A DNA stretch of 64,000 bases from Anisakis pegreffii (lineage: Eukaryota; Nematoda; Chromadorea; Rhabditida; Anisakidae), in the NCBI GenBank assembly GCA_035041965.1, contig JAPYMA010000792.1:1-64000 (forward strand). Direction: 5' to 3'. Below, one piece after another: positions 22,773 through 32,500 of this stretch; within the stretch, counting starts at the first letter, position 1, and every line of letters begins with the position of its first letter. A model generated the notes under the pieces. The model made no database searches. It worked only from the letters and a program-made list of their open reading frames with translations, and had not been told where the DNA came from. Both the position numbers and the translations under genes were made by a program.

Positions 22773-24655
22773 TCAAGGCGTCGAGCTCGAGTTCACTTTC
22801 CTTCCGAGAGCGAACAAGTGCTCCTGCACAATGTCAGCAATCGCTTTTCGCCGTTCAATCTCAGTCTTTCCGTCGAATCGATTCACGTATTCCTTCATGT
22901 CCAACACATCACCAACCGTCACATTAACATGCTGAAAGAGAATACCGATCGGAGAAACAATAAATCCAATCACTTCACATTCCTACTCATTCAAACTTTA
23001 TCCACAAGTTCTTCCTACAAAAAATTCAATGAAACTGTCACTGACCTTGCCAAAATGAGGTCGAAACGGAGGGTCTGAGGTGAAAACTTCACCCATACGC
23101 TCAGCCCATATTGGCACAACCAATGGTGGAGTTGGAGATTCCATTATCTGAAAAAAATTGCAAATTAGTATCAAGAAGTCATATCTCGTCTTTCGAACAA
23201 ACTTAGTATGAAACAATATTTTTGATTGAGAGATAGTAGTAAATGAGCCAACTCCAACTTGCAAAAATGACACAATTATACTGTCATGATAAATTCAGAA
23301 ACAAATTTCAATAACAACATCAACTGAGCTACTAACCATTCTGGCTACTCCCCACTTGATACGAATTGGCTTCGGAGTAACCTTACCTTCGGGAAACACA
23401 TGCACCCATTTGTTTTCGGCTAGCATATCGATGCAGAAATCAACAGCTCGTTGGTATACACCAATACCTCGAACCACAGGAACACATCGTCCTAATGAAA
23501 AGAATCTGTAACATGCAATCATCCCAGTCCAAAAACAATGCTACCAATGTATATAGAGAGATTTAATTAATTAAATTATTCACTTACGCTGTATGCCACG
23601 CATTTGTAAAACAAATGTTATGGGCGGCTAAAATGTAACGAAATCGCGATCGACCCGATATGAACTCTCGGAACGAGAAAATCGCTGAAAATTTACCTGA
23701 TCGATCAATGTCGTAAATGATCAATCCACTTACGTGCTTCAGCATGAAGAGAAAATCGCTAACAGATTCTACAACTTATGCAAGAGCAGCAACTAAATTT
23801 GATAAACTATCATTATGTAAAGGAAGAATTGATTAAAAAACTGACTCCATAGCAACGGATCATCCAAATTAGAACGATGATTCGCAACAGTGATCAACGG
23901 TCTACTTCGATCCCTAATTAAACGTAACAGTTTATCTTTATTCACAACTGTTATTTTATTCAAATCTGTAAATTACGATATAATTAACAACGAAACAACA
24001 GGAAAAGAGTACACATAAACCATGTAGTACTGAATGTATGTTCTAGCCTCTAGAAACTCGTCATAGATTCAGATGCAGAAAAGGAACGTGAACAAAACTT
24101 GAACTGTGTGAACACTGAACACATCACTATAGCATCAATAAAAAATAATAAAGAAGTAAATTTAAACGAAACTTACTGAAAGCGAAAAGTAATTTGGAGA
24201 CGAGAAACACTGATGTTAGTACAGTGTTTGAGCAGAATCTATAGAACAGTGACGGTTTTTTTGGGAATGGCCATTCGAACTGGAAACCTTCGACGCTTTC
24301 ACGACCCATGCACAACGACATTCGTAAGAAGCATATATATACAGCGAGAATGCATAACCAACATAACACTGCAGAAATGATTACTTTATTGCCACAAACA
24401 TGATCAGTTCCAGGAGAAAACTAGTTGTCTGAGACTTGAGCAATCAAAATTCAGTGATCGATAAGAGAAACAACACCACGGTTCGATCAAGTGACATATA
24501 ACGAATAAAGACGCAATCATACGGCAGATCTCATGCATCCGACAATATAATCCTATAGACGAACACTCACCCAAACCAAACAGCGCGAAAATAACTGTAG
24601 GCACTGATTTCAGCACTGCAACGAGAACATCAAGGCTGAAATCAAGGGCCCGCAT
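22773..24655 (-). CDS. TAZ: Tafazzin, cardiolipin transacylase, 7 exons
   Basis: Tafazzin remodels cardiolipin acyl chains on mitochondrial membranes. Exons in transcription order: 24655-24571, 24368-24177, 23965-23846, 23684-23588, 23505-23337, 23147-23046, 22931-22773; phases agree, giving 307 aa (human full length 292). Diagnostic features: FEWPFPKKP near the usual N-terminus; the acyltransferase HX4D motif in NHRSNLDDPLLW; AAHNICFT; FFSLGRCVPVVRG; WVHVFPEGK (second acyltransferase block); PLVVPIWAERM; and PPFRPHFGK. Exons 1-2 add about 50 residues before FEWPFP, with two hydrophobic stretches, more than vertebrate tafazzin has. Translation could alternatively start at an internal Met in exon 2. 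Intron 3 contains a candidate poison microexon. The gene is on the opposite strand to DDB1, head-to-head across the repeat island. Confidence 0.95.
23734..23758 (-). other. Candidate 25-nt poison microexon in tafazzin intron 3
   Basis: On the minus strand this 25-nt piece is preceded by ..TCTGTTAG and followed by GTAAGTGG, a strong donor. Its first ten bases (CGATTTTCTC) equal the first ten of true exon 4. Spliced after exon 3 it would read into a TGA within the piece and shift the frame. It may be a cryptic or regulated exon, or coincidence. Confidence 0.3.
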
Positions 24656-25076
24656 GATAAGCAAGCATTAAACAAATTGAAATTGAAGCAAAACTGGAAA
24701 AAGAAAATTAAGCAAATTCATAAAATTAATTTGCATATACTTTAGTTAAAGTCGACTGACGAAAACGTTTAACAACTCAAAAAGACACGATGAAATTAAA
24801 CACTTCGGTTGAATTACCGATCCAATTCAACACTCAACTGACCAGATTAAACATTCAAAGATTCCAGATCCATTTGAGAGATCCATTGAAAGTAAAACGG
24901 AAATGACACCGAACAACTGTTGACAGAGCAATGGAAAACGACACTGAAAAACTGTTGACTCGGAATCACTTCGCCACTGATTGATGGTGCGCATGCCAAA
25001 TCGTCATCGTACTCACATGAAATGATTGCATCCTCACGGCATGAAATCATCTACTGGTTTCAGGCTCAGAACTAGT
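24656..25076. other. 5' flank of tafazzin
   Basis: Probably 5' UTR and promoter of the minus-strand tafazzin gene. The 67-codon minus-strand ORF at 24847-25050 has no recognisable domain and I do not call it a gene. Confidence 0.4.
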
Positions 25077-25316
25077 GTTGGGTCGGTGACCACCAACGGT
25101 TTTGCGGCGGTCCCCGACCGCCGATGACCACCGAGTTGCGATGGTTACCGACCCGTCGGTGACCACCACAAGGCGTGCTCGGTCGGTGACGGTGGCAAAC
25201 CGCAAGGCGGTTACAAGCGATCGACGACCGACCGATGCTCAGAATTTGCCTCTCGGTGAATGCCGAATCGCGGTGATAACCGACAGGGCTCTCGGTCGGT
25301 GACCACCGAGGAAATT
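25077..25316. repeat. GC-rich block of 'ggtcggtgaccacc' repeats
   Basis: About 240 bp of strikingly GC-rich sequence inside AT-rich DNA. Variants of 'cggtcggtgaccaccg' occur about five times in both orientations; the core 'ggtgacc' with 'ggtcacc'-like neighbours is partly self-complementary, so the block can form many small hairpins. The ORF at 25102-25302 (Arg/Thr-rich) is a product of the repeat, not evidence of a protein. It is likely the body of a satellite or foldback element. Confidence 0.75.
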
Positions 25317-25830
25317 CTTGAGGTTCCCAGCATTATTCAGAACGTGGCAATCCACAAAAAATATGCATCATTGTGAATCTTTTCCCCATTTGTGGTGAAA
25401 GGATTATCTTAGGATTCACAGAATTGAGATTGATCGTTGTTTGTTGAGCGAGATTGGCGTCTAGTGGTATGTTGGTCCGGTTGTTGATGTGATTCACCAT
25501 ACGGAGAATATTTATTTGGTTCGGTATGAGGACACGAACTGATAGGAAGGATTGATGTAGAGCAGAATCGAGAAACGAGACTTCATTTACGACTGAGCAA
25601 CATAACAAGCAAGGTTTGAGGTTGAGGTCATGGAATTGGGGGTGTGGCTCTATATAGAAAATGATAAGATTTTGGAAGATTGAAGACGATTGACATAAGG
25701 TCACAAGTAAGATGTGTTAATATGAGAGCATTGGAAGATATTTGACAATTGCGACAGATAGTAATAATGCATAGCTGTGTGGGGAAAATGCAGGAGCGAA
25801 TACATGTGAGAGATAAGAATACATCTATGC

Positions 25831-25863
25831 CAGGGGTCGGCAAGTACGTTTGACCGCGGGCCA
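25831..25863 (+). mobile_element. hAT-like terminal inverted repeat remnant
   Basis: The segment begins CAGGGGTCGGCAA and continues to GCGGGCCA, the classic terminal wording of hAT (Charlie/Tip100-type) DNA transposons. I find no matching opposite end and no transposase ORF nearby, so it is at most one end of a non-autonomous or decayed element. Confidence 0.5.
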
Positions 25864-25929
25864 AAATTTTTCAGGGCAACTGACTAGCGGGCAAAAATTT
25901 TTCCGAGCGATATATGTATATACGTTAAT

Positions 25930-27730
25930 GAAGAGAAAACCTCTAGATTCAAAATATTTACTGAGCAATTTGGCTTAGTTGAGGAGATATAGGCATTTAA
26001 TAAATATTATCTCGGGTGCCACATTCAAGGCTACCGTCTTCTCAAGTTTGCCCAGTAAAATATGATTTTTTTGCATCAGATGGTCCAGCTGGATCTCCTC
26101 ATTCAGAAAACATATATTTTGTTGAGCGATTTTGCTTTCCTGAGGAGCTATAGCCATTTACTTAGATCTATCTCAATTCGATAGCACAGTCGCGCTCAAT
26201 CGTACAAACTGATCGCTACAGAGCAATCAATACGTTCATACTAGCAATTGGAGGATTGCGATCTTCGAGCTAACCGCCTTCTCAGATTTGCCCGGAAACA
26301 TGCGAATTTATTTTCACCGTTTGATCCAGCAGAACCTCTAGATTCAGAATATTATAAATCTTGCCGAGCAATTTCGCTTAGTTGACGAGATATAGGCATT
26401 CTATTAATACTACCTCGGGTGCGACCTTCAAGACTACCGTCTTCTCAAGTTTACCCAGCAACATGTGAATTTTTTTGCATCAGTCGATCCAGCTGGACCT
26501 CCTCATTCAGAGAAATATACATATTGTTGAGCAATTCTTCTTTCTTGAGAAGATATGGCTTTTTTCCCAATACTATACGGTTTCCTATCTTTGGGCCTAC
26601 CGTAATCTCTGTTCATATACTATTGGTCATTACAGATAAATATATGTGTCAAACTAGGGCTGAAGGGGGAACCATCATCAAGGTACCCGTACCCTCAAGC
26701 TTGCCCCGTAACAATTGAATGTTTTGCACCTTTCGATTGCTCAGAATATAAGTTCAGAATATCATATATTTTCCCGAAAAATTATGTTTAGATGAGGAGG
26801 TAATATCATATATTTTACCGCGAAGTTATGAACACTGAGAACATCGTTCGATAGAGCAGAATCTCTACTTTCTAAAAATGAAAAGTACTCCGACAAATTC
26901 CACCACTACAAGGAGATATAGCTATTTTTCAGATGCTATAGGGGTTGGCACATTCAAACCTACCGTACTCTCAGCTTTGACCAGTAACATGTCAATTTCT
27001 TCCACCAGTCGATCGAGCAGAATCTCTGCATTCAGAAAACTATATATCTTGTTTGGCGATTTTGCATAGTTGAGGAGATATAGCTATTTTATCAAAGCTA
27101 TCTCACGTGCATATCTATGAGCAATTCAGCGCTAGTTGAGATAGCTTTTCTTTATCCAGAGATTCTGCTCGATCGATTGGTGTGAAGAAATTGATATGTT
27201 ACTGGTCAAAGCTGAGGGTACGGTAGGCTTGAATGTCTTTACCCGAATAGGATCACAAAAATTAATATATCTCCACGCCAAGTGGAAATTTTCAAGCCAT
27301 TATTTCAATATTAGAAAGAAGAGATTCCGCTCGATCGAACAATGTATAAATGATGATATGTTTCCGGGAAAGCTGAGAAGACGGTGAGCTTGAATTCATC
27401 AAACTCAAATTTCTGCAGTTATGTATATCCTCTATTGATCTATAGTGATCATACGGGAATGTGAATGAGCGACTCAGGGCTAGTTGCGATAGCTTAAAAA
27501 ATAGCTAGATGTCCTCAACAAAGCAAAACCGCTCGACAAGATATATGATTTTCTTTATCCAGAGTTTCTGCTCGATCGATTGGTGTGAAGAAATTGATAT
27601 GTTACTGGTCAAAGCTGAGGGTACGGTAGGCTTGAATGTCTTTACCCGAATAGGATCACAAAAATTAATACATCTCCACGCAAAGTGGAAATTTTCAGGC
27701 CAGTATTTCAATATTAGAAAGGAACAAAGC
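25930..27730. repeat. Degenerate modular repeat array (locus B) with inverted half
   Basis: Forward units of roughly 130-165 bp occur at about 26031-26160, 26267-26431, 26432-26562, 26680-26810 and 26956-27093. Each carries 'accgt..tctca..ttgcccgg', a 'gatccagc..agaatctct..attcag' module and a 'gagcgattttgctt..gaggagatatagc' module. From about 27115 to 27730 two copies run in reverse and match locus A (3.3-4.3 kb) closely, for example 'ggtacggtaggcttgaatg' at both 27218 and 27621. The whole is thus a large imperfect palindrome. ORFs here are repeat artefacts. Confidence 0.8.
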
Positions 27731-27779
27731 ATTTATAGTGTGACATTTAATCCATGCTAGGGTGAATCCCACGATGAGA

Positions 27780-28460
27780 TCAGGAGGCTTGAATGATCAT
27801 CAATGTTTAACAGTTAGGGGTTTGCACAGAAAAAGCTGCCGTCTATGACTCCTGCTCAATTTTTCCGTTGTGTAAAGTGTGTTATCGGAAAAACCTTCGC
27901 GGTTTCTCCTCGGTCAACGTGGGCGAGGTTACGTATCAAAATCTTGCATTGTATCTGGTTTGTTGATTTGAGAATTGCAAGGAAATAAGCGATTACTCTT
28001 GCAAAACTTCACATTGTTCATCGAGCATGACTTAAATGTACAAGAATGAACCGAAACTTCATAACGGCTCCATGAATTCAACGTGTTCGTAGTAGTGTGG
28101 AGGGAGCTCTCAAAAGCGTTCTTTTGTAGACCACGGCTTGCCATTTTCGCGCTGGCGTGAATATCAGAGTTGTAATACCACAGATTCTATACAAACCACT
28201 GATTACAGAGGCGAAGTTTTATAATATTTTGGTGAAAAATGAGATTATAAAGCAGGTAATTGGAAAGTACTAATAGTAAGTCAACGGAAATCAGCTAAAG
28301 CAACAACACAATAGAAACAAGATCCCGTTGGTGAATAAGAGAGCATAGAGTTGCTTATGTAGATGTGTACGAAGGCCTTCTACATCCCATTATACCCATT
28401 GCTACTTATTACATGAACGTAACAACAACAAAATATGCAGAGATAGGATTTCGCAAACTT
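27780..28460. other. No recognisable gene
   Basis: Intergenic sequence between repeat array B and the MITE-like element. Only short ORFs (for example minus-strand 27929-28144) without family features. Confidence 0.5.
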
Positions 28461-28624
28461 TTTGGATCTTTTGCTCTTAAGGGGGAGCACACACTTGCAC
28501 ATGCGTCAGACCAATCCGTAGTGCGCTTAGGCTTATGCTGAGGCTATCCTTTTTTTTCTCTTTCGATGGGTGTTCACATAGATAGACAACGTGCGTGCTC
28601 TCCCTTAACAGCAAAAGTACCAAC
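28461..28624. mobile_element. MITE-like foldback, about 164 bp
   Basis: Left end 28461-28494 and right end 28591-28624 are imperfect inverted repeats of about 34 bp, sharing 'cttttgct.ttaaggg.gagcac' when the right end is reverse-complemented. The interior is AT-rich with no ORF. Size and structure fit a miniature inverted-repeat element. I could not define a target-site duplication. Confidence 0.55.
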
Positions 28625-28639
28625 TTTTTTTTACCGACC

Positions 28640-28890
28640 TAATTTACTCTAACCCGTTCTCAGCTGTCCAATCCTGTAAACTGATTTTGCCGAATTAATT
28701 TACAGTCACAGTCGCTCCGCATACTACTGATTCCTTTGCAGTGCTGTGAACGTATTCCTTTGCAGTGCTGTGAACGTATAACTAATTGTGCAAATCCGGG
28801 AATTCCTTTTCGCAACCTATTGAGGTTGTGGAAACACCGTTCCGAACGGTTCTCATTGTGCTATAACTACACTGCGCATGTGAACGAACG
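28640..28890 (+). repeat. Dispersed repeat, copy 2
   Basis: Partner of 10840-11040. Both hold 'ctgattcctttgcagtgctg'-type sequence, a doubled 'gcagtgctgtgaacgta', 'aatccggg' and a 'gtgaacgaac' tail, in the same order with scattered mismatches. It lies directly after the MITE-like element. Confidence 0.7.
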
Positions 28891-29565
28891 AAAGGCAGTT
28901 TTTATGCTGGTCGTATTCATCAAGGAAGTGGAGACAACGATGTTATTATACACATGCGAAGAGGTGTGTAGATGTGGTACTGACAAGTAGGAGTACATGG
29001 ATGTCGAAAGTACGATGAGCGAACAACATCCGCATATCAATGAGTGGCAATAACAATCTGAAAGAACACAATAAGTACGAAATGAAGAAACATCTCACCA
29101 AATGCTATCCACCAATGAGCGATTTTACTCACATTTGTTACAGTCGCTGAAATTTTCAAGCTTAAATCGCTCGTACTACTCGTATTAATGATCGACATTT
29201 GAATTTGCAGAATTCATTTATTTTAATTTTTGTTTTTTTTGCGTGATATCTGTCGTAAATTTACGACTTTTTGAATCCATACATCAGTCGTAATTCTTCC
29301 AAAACCCACAAATCCGTATGCCATTTACAGCAGCCGTTCTTCTTCGTTTATAAATCCGTAAATCAGTTTCTTCTTACACGAGTCCGTCATTATTTATCTT
29401 ATTGTTTCATTGGGCGGATTGCAAAGTGTTCTCCCAGTTTTCATCAACGAATACTTTCAATTGTTTCAGCTGTGCATAGCCTGGAAATAGGTACATTCTC
29501 GCGATAAGTTCAGTTTGTTGAGTGATTGACTCGAGCGTGACATTTTGTGATGTGTATCAATTATT
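28891..29565. other. 5' flank of DDB1
   Basis: AT-rich and without conserved coding sequence. A run of similar short phrases ('atccgta', 'cgtaaat') occurs at 29250-29400. Likely promoter or outron of DDB1. Confidence 0.4.
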
Positions 29566-29577
29566 TATTGCCTTCAG
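29566..29577 (+). promoter_or_regulatory. Splice acceptor directly abutting the DDB1 ATG
   Basis: The sequence ..tattgccttcag ends exactly at the A of the DDB1 start codon (29578). No upstream coding exon exists, so this is either the acceptor of a 5' UTR intron or, typical for nematodes, a spliced-leader trans-splice acceptor giving a near-zero 5' UTR. Confidence 0.6.
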
Positions 29578-32500
29578 ATGGCAACAAATTACATCGTCTC
29601 AGCTCAGAAACCAACCGTTGTCACACATGCTGTGGTCTGCAATTTCACTGGTCCGAATGATCTGAATCTGATTCTGGCGAAGACAAATCGTCTCGAAATT
29701 ATGCTCGTCACTCCAGATGGACTCAAACCGTATCGAGAAGTGCCCATATTCGGTCGAATCGCAACTGTCAAAGCATTCCGGGTCAAGAGTGAGGTTCAGA
29801 AACTTTATTATTTACGTTTCCAAATTTGCTTCCTCCGAACAAATATTCGTTTCGGGGTGCCCTTATTAATTCAAGCATTCATAAGCTTCATTTGAAACTT
29901 GGTCGCTCTACAGTTTCGATGACAGCTTTGGTAATGGAATATTGACTGTCATCATTACCATAGTCATATCAGTGGTACTGATGGTCTCATTAATAACACG
30001 ACAGTGATAATAACAATATTGTACTATAGTCAATGGATAACATTCTTGTGCTCACCCAAAAGTTTCATTTGGCGATTATCTGTTGGGGATCAAATGGTGA
30101 GCTGAAAACCAGAGCCTCGGGACATATCGCAGATCGTGTTGGACGTCAGTCAGAAACGGGAATTATCGCATGTGTCCACTCATCTGGGGTAAGCAAGTGT
30201 TGCGTTCCATTATTCAGTGAGGTGCAAAAGTTTTATTTGAATGATGACAGTCAGAAAGAATAATCGTTTAGTTGTTCATTTCGTTGTGAAATTCAAGAAT
30301 TTTTGGTGAATAAACATTTTGAATTACTTCAAGGCTTAATTGCTTCAGCTGATGGCATTTCGTCTGTACGATGGTTTGATAAAAATTATTCAATGGTCTG
30401 AAGGGAAAGATCTGCGTGGTTTCAACATTCGTTGCGATGATCTATATATTATCGATTTAGATTTCGCAGATGATTCGGGTTTGAATTTGTTTTTGAATGA
30501 TGCTTATGGAAGTTTTATCATTCGCACATGGTAGTGCATTGAATGCTGTATTATCATTGCGTTTTGAGTGAATTATCCGTCATAAAGTCGAATGCTTTTT
30601 TTTCATGTTATTAGATTCGCATTCAATTGCAAGCAGAGATTTCATGGAGAGGAGTTTCGGACGAAGTTGTTTATAAATTTTAGAAGTCTGCACGAATCAC
30701 CAAGTAATGATTTGGTCGGGATCACTTCAAATTTATGCAGTTCTAAAATATTTGTTGCAGAAATACCAACTTTGGTATATATCTATCGTGATCACAACGG
30801 TCGTCATTTGAAAGCTGCTGCTATAAATCTTGAAGATCGCGAGCTGAGTTCACCGCCCATTTGGAAGCAAGAGAATATCGAGGCTGAAGCATCAATGATA
30901 TTCTCAGTGCCACACCCATATGGCGGAGTTATCGTGATTGGTCACGAAACGATATCTTATCACAAAGGTTCGATTTTTCCAGTTTAGTTTTGTTGTATTT
31001 CAGTTTGTTGCGGAACTTTAGAACGAAGAGAATATTCAGAAATTCATATTCAATTTTTTTCTCTTATTCTATGCTTTCCGTCGCTGTGAAAATATTTTTC
31101 CGTTTGCTTGTTCTTTTTTGATGGAGTGAGTTTAGATGGACGTATAGGGGTAGCATATTAAAGAGGTTCGAGATTTTTTGATTTGATTTTGTTGCAGAAA
31201 TATTTAAGGATTTTTTGAAGATTAGTGCAGTACTTTAGGGATATGTTCTTTGGCGAAGTGCTGGGGATTGCAATCGTTCAATCGATTTCCTTCGCAATAT
31301 TCCCTATTCAAACTTAGCGGGCGAAATTTCCATGATAAATTTGCTAATAATGGCATCCATCGTTTCGTGAAAATCAATTTTTGATTTTCACTTTCTATTG
31401 TTTTTCAAATATCTTTACGAGTTTTCTTTGGTGAGAAACAGAATTTTTAGATTGCAAATTCCCTTTTGCATAAACTACAAATTCAGAATGCAATAAATAC
31501 GCTGCAATAGCGCCACCTCTGATGCATCAGTCACAAATCAATTGCTACGCGAAAATCGACCGAGATGGTCAACGATACTTGCTAGGAGATTTGTCGGGAA
31601 GAATATTTATGCTGCTTTTGGATTTGAATGTTACGAGCGATGGAACGGCAACAGTGAAAGATTTGAAGGTTGTACTCTTTGATCGCTTATGATTGTTGAC
31701 ACTTGCATATGTGAATGTTAAGGTTGAATTGTTGGGCGAGACATCGATCCCGGAATGTCTGGTTTATTTGGATAACGGGGTGGTGTTCATTGGGTCGAGA
31801 TTCGGCGACAGTCAGTTGGTGCGCTTAAGGAGAGAGCCATATCAGGATGGTTCATACATATCGTTGATGGATAATTACGTGAATTTAGCACCAATCAGAG
31901 ATATGGTCGTCATCAATACGGATGGACAGCAACAAGTTATCACTTGCTCAGGAGCGTTTAAAGTGAGTTCTGATTCATATGGTTTCGTTGCTGAATGTCA
32001 GTGAATGTTTAATCATTCGGTTTGATGACTAATAATATTGTTGTTCAAGGATGGCTCATTGCGTGTGATTCGTAACGGTATCGGTATTGAAGAGTTGGCA
32101 TCCGTCGATTTAGCTGGTGTTAAATCACTGTTCGCATTGAACGTTGAGTGTGAAGCGCATAATTATTTGATAGTTGGTTTCGTAGATGAAACTCACATTC
32201 TGAAGATCAGTGAAGAAGATTTAGAGGATACGCAGTTGAATGGTTTGTTGCTTTTGGATTTGTTAAAAGGAGTGCGTTTCTTGTTGCGTTGTGTTTGTGA
32301 GGGGACGAGAATGACATAGTTAAGTTTCATTGGTGAATTTGATTTGTTCACATATTTGCAGTGAGCATTATTGAGGTTTTGACTTCAATAACATGTCGTG
32401 TAATATTTGTTGGATACAATGAAAAATATAAGTACTGACCCAAAAATTATCTTACCTAAACATTGCTGAGCATGAGATGGATCAAGAGTTAAGCTGTTAG

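Noticed and set aside
25333..25704. 123-codon minus-strand ORF as a transposase or gene
   Set aside because: No catalytic motifs or family wording; it lies between the GC-rich block and the hAT-like end and its frame ends without plausible exons.
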